DNA of 64,000 nucleotides from Aquilaria yunnanensis (GCA_039654915.1 CM077595.1:52607501-52671500); one strand, 5' to 3'; positions 1-13,775 are shown, numbered from the stretch's first letter. Numbers and translations are program-made. Notes: generated by a model not told the origin, from the sequence alone.

Positions 1-407
1 TCCGAAGAAGTTGTGACTGTTTCCAACTCAATCCAAACAAGTTGTCACTGTTTCCATTTCATTTCAAACAAGTTGTGAATGTTTCCATTTCTTTCCAAAG
101 AGGTTGCAAATGTTTCTACTTCATTCTAGACAATGTGTGAGTGTGTCCACTTCATTCCAAACAAGTTTTAAATGTTTCCATTCATTCCAAACTAGTTCTG
201 AATGTCCCAATTTCATTCCAAAGAAGTTGTGAATGTTTCCATTTCATTTGAAACAAGTTGTGAATGTTTCCATTTCTTTCCAAACAAGTTGTGAATGTTT
301 CCAATTCAATCAAAACTAGTTGTGAATGTTTCCATTTCTTTCCAAACAAGTTGTGAATGTTTCCATTTCATTCCAAACAAGTTGTGCATGTTTCAAATTC
401 ATTCCGA

Positions 408-3400
408 AGAAGTTGTGACTGTTTCCAACTCAATCCAAACAAGTTGTCACTGTTTCCATTTCATTTCAAACAAGTTGTGAATGTTTCCATTTCTTTCCAA
501 AGAGGTTGCAAATGTTTCTACTTCATTCCAGACAATGTGTGAGTGTGTCCACTTCATTCCAAACAAGTTTTGAATGTTTCCATTCATTCCAAACTAGTTC
601 TGAATGTCCCAATTTCGTTCCAAAGAAGTTGTGAATGTTTCCCAATTTCATTCCAAAGAAGTTGTGAATGTTTCCATTTCTTTCCAAACAAGTTGTGAAT
701 GTTTCCAATTCTATCAAAACTAGTTGTGAATGTTTCCATTTCATTCAAACAAGTTGTAAATGTTCCCATTTCATTCCAAACAGGTTGTGCATGTTTCAAA
801 TTCATTCCGAAGAAGTTGTGACTGTTTCCAACTCAATCCAAACAAGTTGTCACTGTTTCATTCCAAACTAGTTCTGAATGTCCCAATTTCATTCCAAAGA
901 AGTTGTGAATGTTTCCATTTCATTTGAAACAAGTTGTGAATGTTTCCATTTCTTTCCAAACAAGTTGTGAATGTTTCCAATTCAATCAAAACTAGTTGTG
1001 AATGTTTCCATTTCATTCCAAACAAGTTGTGAATGTTTCCATTTCATTCCAAACAAGTTGTGCATGTTTCAAATTCATTCCGAAGAAGTTGTCACTGTTT
1101 CCAACTCAATCCAAACAAGTTGTCACTGTTTCCATTTCATTTCAAACAAGTTGTGAATGTTTCCATTTCTTTCCAAAGAGGTTGCAAATGTTTCTACTTC
1201 ATTCCAGACAATGTGTGAGTGTGTCCACTTCATTCCAAACAAGTTTTGAATGTTTCCATTCATTCCATACTAGTTCTGAATGTCCCAATTTCATTCCAAA
1301 GAAGTTGTGAATGTTTCCATTTCTTTCCAAACAAGTTGTGAATGTTTCCATTTCTTTCCAAACAAGTTGTGAATGTTTCCATTTCATTCCAAACAAGTTG
1401 TGAATGTTTCCATTTCATTCCGAAGAAGTTGTGACTGTTTCCAACTCAATCCAAACAAGTTGTCACTGTTTCCATTTCATTTCAAACAAGTTGTGAATGT
1501 TTCCATTTCTTTCCAAAGAGGTTGCAAATGTTTCTACTTCATTCCAGACAATGTGTGAGTGTGTCCACTTCATTCCAAACAAGTTTTGAATGTTTCCATC
1601 AATTCCAAACTAGTTCTGAATGTCCCAATTTCATTCCAAAGAAGTTGTGAATGTTTCCATTTCATTTGAAACAAGTTGTGAATGTTTCCTTTTCTTTCCA
1701 AACAAGTTGTGAATGTTTCCAATTCAATCAAAACTAGTTGTGAATGTTTCCATTTCATTCCAAACAAGTTGTGAATGTTTCCATTTCATTCCAAACAAGT
1801 TGTGCATGTTTCAAATTCATTCCGAAGAAGTTGTCACTGTTTCCAACTCAATCCAAACAAGTTGTCACTGTTTCCATTTCATTTGAAACAAGTTGTGAAT
1901 GTTTCCATTTCTTTCCAAAGAGGTTGCAAATGTTTCTTCTTCATTCCAGACAATGTGTGAGTGTGTCCACTTCACTCCAAACAAGTTTTGAATGTTTTCA
2001 TTCATTCCAAACTAGTTCTGAATGTCCCAATTTCATTCCAAAGAAGTTGTGAATGTTTCCATTTCATTTGAAACACGTTGTGAATGTTTCCATTTCTTTC
2101 CAAACAAGTTGTGAATGTTTCCAATTCAATCAAAACTAGTTGTGAATGTTTCCATTTCATTCCAAACAAGTTGTGACTGTTTCCAACTCAATCCAAACAA
2201 GTTGTCACTGTTTCCATTTCATTTCAAACAAGTTGTGAATGTTTCCATTTCTTTCCAAAGAGGTTGCAAATGTTTCTACTTCATTCCAGACAATGTGTGA
2301 GTGTGTCCACTTCATTCCAAACAAGTTTTGAATGTTTCCATTCATTCCAAACTAGTTCTGAATGTCCCAATTTCGTTCCAAAGAAGTTGTGAATGTTTCC
2401 CAATTTCATTCCAAAGAAGTTGTGAATGTTTCCATTTCTTTCCAAACAAGTTGTGAATGTTTCCAATTCTATCAAAACTAGTTGTGAATGTTTCCATTTC
2501 ATTCAAACAAGTTGTAAATGTTCCCATTTCATTCCAAACAGGTTGTGCATGTTTCAAATTCATTCCGAAGAAGTTGTGACTGTTTCCAACTCAATCCAAA
2601 CAAGTTGTCACTGTTTCATTCCAAACTAGTTCTGAATGTCCCAATTTCATTCCAAAGAAGTTGTGAATGTTTCCATTTCATTTGAAACAAGTTGTGAATG
2701 TTTCCATTTCTTTCCAAACAAGTTGTGAATGTTTCCAATTCAATCAAAACTAGTTGTGAATGTTTCCATTTCATTCCAAACAAGTTGTGAATGTTTCCAT
2801 TTCATTCCAAACAAGTTGTGCATGTTTCAAATTCATTCCGAAGAAGTTGTCACTGTTTCCAACTCAATCCAAACAAGTTGTCACTGTTTCCATTTCATTT
2901 CAAACAAGTTGTGAATGTTTCCATTTCTTTCCAAAGAGGTTGCAAATGTTTCTACTTCATTCCAGACAATGTGTGAGTGTGTCCACTTCATTCCAAACAA
3001 GTTTTGAATGTTTCCATTCATTCCATACTAGTTCTGAATGTCCCAATTTCATTCCAAAGAAGTTGTGAATGTTTCCATTTCTTTCCAAACAAGTTGTGAA
3101 TGTTTCCATTTCTTTCCAAACAAGTTGTGAATGTTTCCATTTCATTCCAAACAAGTTGTGAATGTTTCCATTTCATTCCGAAGAAGTTGTGACTGTTTCC
3201 AACTCAATCCAAACAAGTTGTCACTGTTTCCATTTCATTTCAAACAAGTTGTGAATGTTTCCATTTCTTTCCAAAGAGGTTGCAAATGTTTCTACTTCAT
3301 TCCAGACAATGTGTGAGTGTGTCCACTTCATTCCAAACAAGTTTTGAATGTTTCCATCAATTCCAAACTAGTTCTGAATGTCCCAATTTCATTCCAAAGA

Positions 3401-5895
3401 AGTTGTGAATGTTTCCATTTCATTTGAAACAAGTTGTGAATGTTTCCTTTTCTTTCCAAACAAGTTGTGAATGTTTCCAATTCAATCAAAACTAGTTGTG
3501 AATGTTTCCATTTCATTCCAAACAAGTTGTGAATGTTTCCATTTCATTCCAAACAAGTTGTGCATGTTTCAAATTCATTCCGAAGAAGTTGTCACTGTTT
3601 CCAACTCAATCCAAACAAGTTGTCACTGTTTCCATTTCATTTGAAACAAGTTGTGAATGTTTCCATTTCTTTCCAAAGAGGTTGCAAATGTTTCTTCTTC
3701 ATTCCAGACAATGTGTGAGTGTGTCCACTTCACTCCAAACAAGTTTTGAATGTTTTCATTCATTCCAAACTAGTTCTGAATGTCCCAATTTCATTCCAAA
3801 GAAGTTGTGAATGTTTCCATTTCATTTGAAACACGTTGTGAATGTTTCCATTTCTTTCCAAACAAGTTGTGAATGTTTCCAATTCAATCAAAACTAGTTG
3901 TGAATGTTTCCATTTCATTCCAAACAAGTTGTGACTGTTTCCAACTCAATCCAAACAAGTTGTCACTGTTTCCATTTCATTTCAAACAAGTTGTGAATGT
4001 TTCCATTTCTTTCCAAAGAGGTTGCAAATGTTTCTACTTCATTCCAGACAATGTGTGAGTGTGTCCACTTCATTCCAAACAAGTTTTGAATGTTTCCATT
4101 CATTCCAAACTAGTTCTGAATGTCCCAATTTCGTTCCAAAGAAGTTGTGAATGTTTCCCAATTTCATTCCAAAGAAGTTGTGAATGTTTCCATTTCTTTC
4201 CAAACAAGTTGTGAATGTTTCCAATTCTATCAAAACTAGTTGTGAATGTTTCCATTTCATTCAAACAAGTTGTAAATGTTCCCATTTCATTCCAAACAGG
4301 TTGTGCATGTTTCAAATTCATTCCGAAGAAGTTGTGACTGTTTCCAACTCAATCCAAACAAGTTGTCACTGTTTCATTCCAAACTAGTTCTGAATGTCCC
4401 AATTTCATTCCAAAGAAGTTGTGAATGTTTCCATTTCATTTGAAACAAGTTGTGAATGTTTCCATTTCTTTCCAAACAAGTTGTGAATGTTTCCAATTCA
4501 ATCAAAACTAGTTGTGAATGTTTCCATTTCATTCCAAACAAGTTGTGAATGTTTCCATTTCATTCCAAACAAGTTGTGCATGTTTCAAATTCATTCCGAA
4601 GAAGTTGTCACTGTTTCCAACTCAATCCAAACAAGTTGTCACTGTTTCCATTTCATTTCAAACAAGTTGTGAATGTTTCCATTTCTTTCCAAAGAGGTTG
4701 CAAATGTTTCTACTTCATTCCAGACAATGTGTGAGTGTGTCCACTTCATTCCAAACAAGTTTTGAATGTTTCCATTCATTCCAAACTAGTTCTGAATGTC
4801 CCAATTTCATTCCAAAGAAGTTGTGAATGTTTCCATTTCTTTCCAAACAAGTTGTGAATGTTTCCATTTCTTTCCAAACAAGTTGTGAATGTTTCCATTT
4901 CATTCCAAACAAGTTGTGAATGTTTCCATTTCATTCCGAAGAAGTTGTGACTGTTTCCAACTCAATCCAAACAAGTTGTCACTGTTTCCATTTCATTTCA
5001 AACAAGTTGTGAATGTTTCCATTTCTTTCCAAAGAGGTTGCAAATGTTTCTACTTCATTCCAGACAATGTGTGAGTGTGTCCACTTCATTCCAAACAAGT
5101 TTTGAATGTTTCCATCAATTCCAAACTAGTTCTGAATGTCCCAATTTCATTCCAAAGAAGTTGTGAATGTTTCCATTTCATTTGAAACAAGTTGTGAATG
5201 TTTCCTTTTCTTTCCAAACAAGTTGTGAATGTTTCCAATTCAATCAAAACTAGTTGTGAATGTTTCCATTTCATTCCAAACAAGTTGTGAATGTTTCCAT
5301 TTCATTCCAAACAAGTTGTGCATGTTTCAAATTCATTCCGAAGAAGTTGTCACTGTTTCCAACTCAATCCAAACAAGTTGTCACTGTTTCCATTTCATTT
5401 GAAACAAGTTGTGAATGTTTCCATTTCTTTCCAAAGAGGTTGCAAATGTTTCTTCTTCATTCCAGACAATGTGTGAGTGTGTCCACTTCACTCCAAACAA
5501 GTTTTGAATGTTTTCATTCATTCCAAACTAGTTCTGAATGTCCCAATTTCATTCCAAAGAAGTTGTGAATGTTTCCATTTCATTTGAAACACGTTGTGAA
5601 TGTTTCCATTTCTTTCCAAACAAGTTGTGAATGTTTCCAATTCAATCAAAACTAGTTGTGAATGTTTCCATTTCATTCCAAACAAGTTGTGACTGTTTCC
5701 AACTCAATCCAAACAAGTTGTCACTGTTTCCATTTCATTTCAAACAAGTTGTGAATGTTTCCATTTCTTTCCAAAGAGGTTGCAAATGTTTCTACTTCAT
5801 TCCAGACAATGTGTGAGTGTGTCCACTTCATTCCAAACAAGTTTTGATTGTTTCCATTCATTCCAAACTAGTTCTGAATGTCCCAATTTCATTCC
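408..5895. repeat. three tandem copies of a 1758-bp satellite segment
   Basis: The segment 408-2165 is repeated at 2166-3923 and 3924-5681, with a partial fourth copy to about 5895. The offset is exactly 1758 bp wherever checked (for example landmarks 523/2281/4039, 971/2729/4487 and 1744/3502/5260). Private variants shared by all three copies include a TTCGTTCC monomer, a TTTCCCAATTTC monomer and a shortened join CACTGTTTCATTCC. The copies are almost identical; the one clear difference I found is CCATACTAG near 1265-1273 and 3023-3031 against CCAAACTAG in the third copy. This points to very recent unequal exchange or amplification, or to an assembly artefact. Confidence 0.92.
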
Positions 5896-7782
5896 AAAGA
5901 AGTTGTGAATGTTTCCATTTCATTCCAAACAAGTTGTGCATGTTTCAAATTCATTCCGAAGAAGTTGTGACTGTTTCCAACTCAATCCAAACAAGTTGTC
6001 ACTGTTTCCATTTCATTTCAAACAAGTTGTGAATGTTTCCATTTCTTTCCAAAGAGGTTGCAAATGTTTCTACTTCATTCCAGACAATGTGTGAGTGTGT
6101 CCACTTCATTCCAAACAAGTTTTGAATGTTTCCATTCATTCCAAACTAGTTCTGAATGTCCCAATTTCATTCCAAAGAAGTTGTGAATGTTTACATTTCA
6201 TTTCAAACAAGTTGTGAATGTTTCCATTTCTTTCCAAAGAGGTTGCAAATGTTTCTACTTCATTCCAGACAATGTGTGAGTGTGTCCACTTCATTCCAAA
6301 CAAGTTTTGAATGTTTCCATTCATTCCAAACTAGTTCTGAATGTCCCAATTTCATTCCAAAGAAGTTGTGAATCTTTCCATTTCATTTGAAACAAGTTGT
6401 GAATGTTTCCATTTCTTTCCAAACAAGTTGTGAATGTTTCCATTTCATTCCAAACAAGTTGTGCATGTTTCAAATTCATTCCGAAGAAGTTGTGACTGTT
6501 TCCAACTCAATCCAAACAAGTTGTCACTGTTTCCATTTCATTTCAAACAAGTTGTGAATGTTTCCATTTCTTTCCAAAGAGGTTGCAAATGTTTCTACTT
6601 CATTCCAGACAATGTGTGAGTGTGTCCACTTCATTCCAAACAAGTTTTGAATGTTTCCATTCATTCCAAACTAGTTCTGAATGTCCCAATTTCATTCCAA
6701 AGAAGTTGTGAATGTTTCCATTTCTTTCCAAACAAGTTGTGAATGTTTCCAACTCAATCAAAACTAGTTGTGAATGTTTCCATTTCATTCAAACAAGTTG
6801 TAAATGTTCCCATTTCATTCCAAACAAGTTGTCCATGTTTGAAATTCATTCCGAAGAAGTTGTAAATGTTTCTACTTCATTCCAGACAATGTGTGAGTGT
6901 GTCCACTTCATTCCAAACAAGTTTTGAATGTTTCCATTCATTCAAAACTAGTTCTGAATGTCCCAATTTCATTCCAAATAAGTTGTGAATGTTTCCATTT
7001 CATTTGAAACAAGTTGTGAATGTTTCCATTTCTTTCCAAACAAGTTGTGAATGTTTCCAATTCAATCAAAACTAGTTGTGAATGTTTCCATTTCATTCCA
7101 AACAAGTTGTGAATGTTTCCATTTCATTCCAAACAAGTTGTGCATGTTTCAAATTCATTCCGAAGAAGTTGTGACTGTTTCCAACTCAATCCAAACAAGT
7201 TGTCACTGTTTCCATTTCATTTCAAACAAGTTGTGAATGTTTCCATTTCTTTCCAAAGAGGTTGCAAATGTTTCTACTTCATTCCAGACAATGTGTGAGT
7301 GTGTCCACTTCACTCCAAACAAGTTTTGAATGTTTTCATTCATTCCAAACTAGTTCTGAATGTCCCAATTTCATTCCAAAGAAGTTGTGAATGTTTCCAT
7401 TTCATTTGAAACAAGTTGTGAATGTTTCCAATTCAATCAAAACTAGTTGTGAATGTTTCCATTTCATTCCAAACAAGTTGTGAATGTTTCCATTTCATTC
7501 CGAAGAAGTTGTGACTGTTTCCAACTCAATCCAAACAAGTTGTCACTGTTTCCATTTCATTTCAAACAAGTTGTGAATGTTTCCATTTCTTTCCAAAGAG
7601 GTTGCAAATGTTTCTACTTCATTCCAGACAATGTGTGAGTGTGTCCACTTCATTCCAAACAAGTTTTGAATGTTTCCATCAATTCCAAACTAGTTCTGAA
7701 TGTCCCAATTTCATTCCAAAGAAGTTGTGAATGTTTCCATTTCATTTGAAACAAGTTGTGAATGTTTCCATTTCTTTCCAAA

Positions 7783-10700
7783 CAGGTTGTGAATGTTTCC
7801 AATTCAATCAAAACTAGTTGTGAATGTTTCCATTTCATTCCAAACAAGCTGTGAATGTTTCCATTTCATTCCAAACAAGTTGTGCATGTTTCAAATTCAT
7901 TCCGAAGAAGTTGTGACTGTTTCCAACTCAATCCAAACAAGTTGTCACTGTTTCCATTTCATTTCAAACAAGTTGTGAATGTTTCCATTTCTTTCCAAAG
8001 ATGTTGCAATTGTTTCTGCTTCATTCCAGACAATGTGTGAGTGTGTCCACTTCATTCCAAACAAGTTTTGAATGTTTCCATTCATTCCAAACTAGTTCTG
8101 AATGTCCCAATTTCATTCCAAAGAAGTTGTGAATGTTTCCATTTCTTTCCAAACAAGTTGTGAATGTTTCCACTTCATTCCAAACAAGTTGTGCATGTTT
8201 CAAATTCATTCCGAAGAAGTTGTGACTGTTTCCAACTCAATCCAAACAAGTTGTCACTGTTTCCATTTCATTTCAAACAAGTTGTGAATGTTTCCATTTC
8301 TTTCCAAAGAGGTTGCAAATGTTTCTACTTCATTCCAGACAATGTGTGAGTGTGTCCACTTCATTCCAAACAAGTTTTGAATGTTTCCATTCATTCCAAA
8401 CTAGTTCTGAATGTCCCAATTTCATTCCAAAGAAGTTGTGAATGTTTCCCAATTTCATTCCAAAGAAGTTGTGAATGTTTCCATTTCTTTCCAAACAAGT
8501 TGTGAATGTTTCCAATTCAATCAAAACTAGTTGTGAATGTTTCCATTTCATTCAAACAAGTTGTAAATGTTCCCATTTCATTCCAAACAGGTTGTGCATG
8601 TTTCAAATTCATTCCGAAGAAGTTGTGACTGTTTCCAACTCAATCCAAACAAGTTGTCACTGTTTCATTCCAAACTAGTTCTGAATGTCCCAATTTCATT
8701 CCAAAGAAGTTGTGAATGTTTCCATTTCATTTGAAACAAGTTGTGAATGTTTCCATTTCTTTCCAAACAAGTTGTGAATGTTTCCAATTCAATCAAAACT
8801 AGTTGTGAATGTTTCCATTTCATTCCAAACAAGTTGTGAATGTTTCCATTTCATTCCAAACAAGTTGTGCATGTTTCAAATTCATTCCGAAGAAGTTGTG
8901 ACTGTTTCCAACTCAATCCAAACAGGTTGTCACTGTTTCCATTTCATTTCAAACAAGTTGTGAATGTTTCCATTTCTTTCCAAAGAGGTTGCAAATGTTT
9001 CTACTTCATTCCAGACAATGTGTGAGTGTGTCCACTTCATTCCAAACAAGTTTTGAATGTTTCCATTCATTCCAAACTAGTTCTGAATGTCCCAATTTCA
9101 TTCCAAAGAAGTTGTGAATGTTTCCATTTCATTTGAAACAAGTTGTGAATGTTTCCATTTCTTTCCAAACAAGTTGTGAATGTTTCCAATTCAATCAAAA
9201 CTAGTTGTGAATGTTTCCATTTCATTCCAAACAAGTTGTGAATGTTTCCATTTCATTCCAAACAAGTTGTGCATGTTTCAAATTCATTCCGAAGAAGTTG
9301 TCACTGTTTCCAACTCAATCCAAACAAGTTGTCACTGTTTCCATTTCATTTCAAACAAGTTGTGAATGTTTCCATTTCTTTCCAAAGAGGTTGCAAATGT
9401 TTCTACTTCATTCCAGACAATGTGTGAGTGTGTCCACTTCATTCCAAACAAGTTTTGAATGTTTCCATTCATTCCAAACTAGTTCTGAATGTCCCAATTT
9501 GATTCCAAAGAAGTTGTGAATGTTTCCATTTCATTTGAAACAAGTTGTGAATGTTTCCTTTTCTTTCCAAACAAGTTGTGAATGTTTCCAATTTAATCAA
9601 AACTAGTTGTGAATGTTTCCATTTCATTCCAAACAAGTTGTGAATGTTTCCATTTCATTCCAAACAAGTTGTGCATGTTTCAAATTCATTCCGAAGAAGT
9701 TGTGACTGTTTCCAACTCAATCCGAACAAGTTGTCACTGTTTCCATTTCATTTCAAACAAGTTGTGAATGTTTCCATTTCTTTCCGAAGAGGTTGCAAAT
9801 GTTTCTATTCCATTCCAGACAATGTGTGAGTGTGTCCACTTCATTCCAAACAAGTTTTGAATGTTTCCATTCATTCCAAACTAGTTCTGAATGTCCCAAT
9901 TTCATTCCAAAGAAGTTGTGAATGTTTCCATTTCATTTGAAACAAGATGTCAATGTTTCCATTTCTTTCCAAACAAGTTGTGAATGTTTCCAATTCAATC
10001 AAAACTAGTTGTGAATGTTTCCATTTCATTCCAAACAAGTTGTGAATGTTTCCATTTCATTCCAAACAAGTTGTGCATGTTTCAAATTCATTCCGAAGAA
10101 GTTGTGACTGTTTCCAACTCAATCCAAACAAGTTGTCACTGTTTCCATTTCATTTCAAACAAGTTGTGAATGTTTCCATTTCTTTCCAAAGAGGTTGCAA
10201 ATGTTTCTACTTCATTCCAGACAATGTGTGAGTGTGTCCACTTCATTCCAAACAAGTTTTGAATGTTTCCATTCATTCCAAACTAGTTCTGAATGTCCCA
10301 ATTTCATTCAAAAGAAGTTGTGAATGTTTCCATTTCATTTGAAACAAGTTGTGAATGTTTCCATTTCTTTCCAAAGAGGTTGCAAATGTTTCTACTTCAT
10401 TCCAGAGAATGTGTGAGTGTGTCCACTTCATTCCAAACAAGTTTTGAATGTTTCCATTCATTCCAAACTAGTTCTGAATGTCCCAATTTCATTCCAAAGA
10501 AGTTGTGAATGTTTCCATTTCTTTCCAAACAAGTTGTGAATGTTTCCATTTCTTTCCAAACAGGTTGTGAATGTTTCCAATTCAATCAAAACTAGTTGTG
10601 AATGTTTCCATTTCATTCCAAACAAGCTGTGAATGTTTCCATTTCATTCCAAACAAGTTGTGCATGTTTCAAATTCATTCCGAAGAAGTTGTGACTGTTT

Positions 10701-13700
10701 CCAACTCAATCCAAACAAGTTGTCACTGTTTCCATTTCATTTCAAACAAGTTGTGAATGTTTCCATTTCTTTCCAAAGATGTTGCAATTGTTTCTGCTTC
10801 ATTCCAGACAATGTGTGAGTGTGTCCACTTCATTCCAAACAAGTTTTGAATGTTTCCATTCATTCCAAACTAGTTCTGAATGTCCCAATTTCATTCCAAA
10901 GAAGTTGTGAATGTTTCCATTTCTTTCCAAACAAGTTGTGAATGTTTCCACTTCATTCCAAACAAGTTGTGCATGTTTCAAATTCATTCCGAAGAAGTTG
11001 TGACTGTTTCCAACTCAATCCAAACAAGTTGTCACTGTTTCCATTTCATTTCAAACAAGTTGTGAATGTTTCCATTTCTTTCCAAAGAGGTTGCAAATGT
11101 TTCTACTTCATTCCAGACAATGTGTGAGTGTGTCCACTTCATTCCAAACAAGTTTTGAATGTTTCCATTCATTCCAAACTAGTTCTGAATGTCCCAATTT
11201 CATTCCAAAGAAGTTGTGAATGTTTCCCAATTTCATTCCAAAGAAGTTGTGAATGTTTCCATTTCTTTCCAAACAAGTTGTGAATGTTTCCAATTCAATC
11301 AAAACTAGTTGTGAATGTTTCCATTTCATTCAAACAAGTTGTAAATGTTCCCATTTCATTCCAAACAGGTTGTGCATGTTTCAAATTCATTCCGAAGAAG
11401 TTGTGACTGTTTCCAACTCAATCCAAACAAGTTGTCACTGTTTCATTCCAAACTAGTTCTGAATGTCCCAATTTCATTCCAAAGAAGTTGTGAATGTTTC
11501 CATTTCATTTGAAACAAGTTGTGAATGTTTCCATTTCTTTCCAAACAAGTTGTGAATGTTTCCAATTCAATCAAAACTAGTTGTGAATGTTTCCATTTCA
11601 TTCCAAACAAGTTGTGAATGTTTCCATTTCATTCCAAACAAGTTGTGCATGTTTCAAATTCATTCCGAAGAAGTTGTGACTGTTTCCAACTCAATCCAAA
11701 CAGGTTGTCACTGTTTCCATTTCATTTCAAACAAGTTGTGAATGTTTCCATTTCTTTCCAAAGAGGTTGCAAATGTTTCTACTTCATTCCAGACAATGTG
11801 TGAGTGTGTCCACTTCATTCCAAACAAGTTTTGAATGTTTCCATTCATTCCAAACTAGTTCTGAATGTCCCAATTTCATTCCAAAGAAGTTGTGAATGTT
11901 TCCATTTCATTTGAAACAAGTTGTGAATGTTTCCATTTCTTTCCAAACAAGTTGTGAATGTTTCCAATTCAATCAAAACTAGTTGTGAATGTTTCCATTT
12001 CATTCCAAACAAGTTGTGAATGTTTCCATTTCATTCCAAACAAGTTGTGCATGTTTCAAATTCATTCCGAAGAAGTTGTCACTGTTTCCAACTCAATCCA
12101 AACAAGTTGTCACTGTTTCCATTTCATTTCAAACAAGTTGTGAATGTTTCCATTTCTTTCCAAAGAGGTTGCAAATGTTTCTACTTCATTCCAGACAATG
12201 TGTGAGTGTGTCCACTTCATTCCAAACAAGTTTTGAATGTTTCCATTCATTCCAAACTAGTTCTGAATGTCCCAATTTGATTCCAAAGAAGTTGTGAATG
12301 TTTCCATTTCATTTGAAACAAGTTGTGAATGTTTCCTTTTCTTTCCAAACAAGTTGTGAATGTTTCCAATTTAATCAAAACTAGTTGTGAATGTTTCCAT
12401 TTCATTCCAAACAAGTTGTGAATGTTTCCATTTCATTCCAAACAAGTTGTGCATGTTTCAAATTCATTCCGAAGAAGTTGTGACTGTTTCCAACTCAATC
12501 CAAACAAGTTGTCACTGTTTCCATTTCATTTCAAACAAGTTGTGAATGTTTCCATTTCTTTCCAAAGAGGTTGCAAATGTTTCTACTTCATTCCAGACAA
12601 TGTGTGAGTGTGTCCACTTCATTCCAAACAAGTTTTGAATGTTTCCATTCATTCCAAACTAGTTCTGAATGTCCCAATTTGATTCCAAAGAAGTTGTGAA
12701 TGTTTCCATTTCATTTGAAACAAGTTGTGAATGTTTCCTTTTCTTTCCAAACAAGTTGTGAATGTTTCCAATTTAATCAAAACTAGTTGTGAATGTTTCC
12801 ATTTCATTCCAAACAAGTTGTGAATGTTTCCATTTCATTCCAAACAAGTTGTGCATGTTTCAAATTCATTCCGAAGAAGTTGTGACTGTTTCCAACTCAA
12901 TCCAAACAAGTTGTCACTGTTTCCATTTCATTTCAAACAAGTTGTGAATGTTTCCATTTCTTTCCGAAGAGGTTGCAAATGTTTCTATTCCATTCCAGAC
13001 AATGTGTGAGTGTGTCCACTTCATTCCAAACAAGTTTTGAATGTTTCCATTCATTCCAAACTAGTTCTGAATGTCCCAATTTCATTCCAAAGAAGTTGTG
13101 AATGTTTCCATTTCATTTGAAACAAGATGTGAATGTTTCCATTTCTTTCCAAACAAGTTGTGAATGTTTCCAATTCAATCAAAACTAGTTGTGAATGTTT
13201 CCATTTCATTCCAAACAAGTTGTGAATGTTTCCATTTCATTCCAAACAAGTTGTGCATGTTTCAAATTCATTCCGAAGAAGTTGTGACTGTTTCCAACTC
13301 AATCCAAACAAGTTGTCACTGTTTCCATTTCATTTCAAACAAGTTGTGAATGTTTCCATTTCTTTCCAAAGAGGTTGCAAATGTTTCTATTCCATTCCAG
13401 ACAATGTGTGAGTGTGTCCACTTCATTCGAAACAAGTTTTGAATGTTTCCATTCATTCCAAACTAGTTCTGAATGTCCCAATTTCATTCAAAAGAAGTTG
13501 TGAATGTTTCCATTTCATTTGAAACAAGTTGTGAATGTTTCCATTTCTTTCCAAAGAGTTTGCAAATGTTTCTACTTCATTCCAGAGAATGTGTGAGTGT
13601 GTCCACTTCATTCCAAACAAGTTTTGAATGTTTCCATTCATTCCAAACTAGTTCTGAATGTCCCAATTTCATTCCAAAGAAGTTGTGAATGTTTCCATTT

Positions 13701-13740
13701 CTTTCCAAACAAGTTGTGAATGTTTCCATTTCTTTCCAAA
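7783..13740. repeat. 2.8-kb satellite block duplicated in tandem
   Basis: About 7783-10560 is repeated at 10561-13740. The offset is 2778 bp for the left part (for example 7793/10571, 8475/11253, 9242/12020) and 3180 bp for the right part (9644/12824, 10046/13226, 10293/13473). The 402-bp difference is exactly one higher-order unit, and the additional unit lies within about 12268-12823. Private markers (AATTTGATTCC, TTCCTTTTCTTTCC, AATTTAATC) occur once in the left copy and twice in the right copy. A handful of substitutions separate the copies, for example TCCGAACAAG at 9721 against TCCAAACAAG at 12901. Confidence 0.9.
8778..9983. repeat. three consecutive 402-bp higher-order units
   Basis: Reference example of the higher-order repeat: units start at 8778, 9180 and 9582, and the next begins at 9984. 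In the unit 9180-9581 the monomers start at 9180, 9211, 9242, 9273, 9304, 9335, 9366, 9397, 9428, 9459, 9489, 9520 and 9551. All are 31 bp except the one at 9459, which is 30 bp. Diagnostic variants are: first monomer AATTCAATCAAAACTAG; fourth CATTCCGAAGAAG; fifth CAACTCAATCC; seventh CCAAAGAGGTTGCAA; eighth CAGACAATGTGTGA; ninth begins GTGTGTCC; eleventh begins ATGTCCCAATTT; twelfth CATTTGAAAC. The same 402-bp spacing recurs at 16813-17617, 30224-30626, 33749-34553 and 40116-40518. A 371-bp spacing (one monomer fewer) occurs at 30626-30997, 31801-32172 and 40518-40889. Confidence 0.93.
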
Positions 13741-13775
13741 CAAGTTGTGAATGTTTCCATTTCATTCCAAACAAG

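Larger units (their letters stand above)
1..13775. repeat. 31-bp satellite array, block I
   Basis: Uninterrupted tandem array of a 31-bp monomer; 9211-9241 is a good consensus copy. Each monomer has the pattern ATGTTTCC, then a variable T/C-rich core, then CCAAACAAG and TTGTGA. Monomers fall into about 13 recurring variants arranged in a fixed order, so this is a higher-order repeat array, not a simple one. In this block the variants are homogeneous: the 5th monomer always has ACTCAATCC and the 8th nearly always ends in CAATGTGTGA. Short reading frames of 60-100 codons occur in all frames because 31 is not a multiple of 3; they are by-products of the repeat and are not annotated as genes. The right end is cut by retrotransposon DNA at a shared ACAAG. 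Confidence 0.97.

Noticed and set aside
295..13700. Many 60-100 codon frames with cysteine-rich repeats on both strands of the satellite
   Set aside because: They follow from the 31-bp period, which cycles all three frames, and from variants that skip the regular TGA. They repeat identically with the array, have no independent start context, and no non-repeat domain.
1..13775. CRISPR-like array of ~31-bp repeats
   Set aside because: Repeats are directly adjacent with no unique spacers, and the context is a plant nuclear satellite with retrotransposons.
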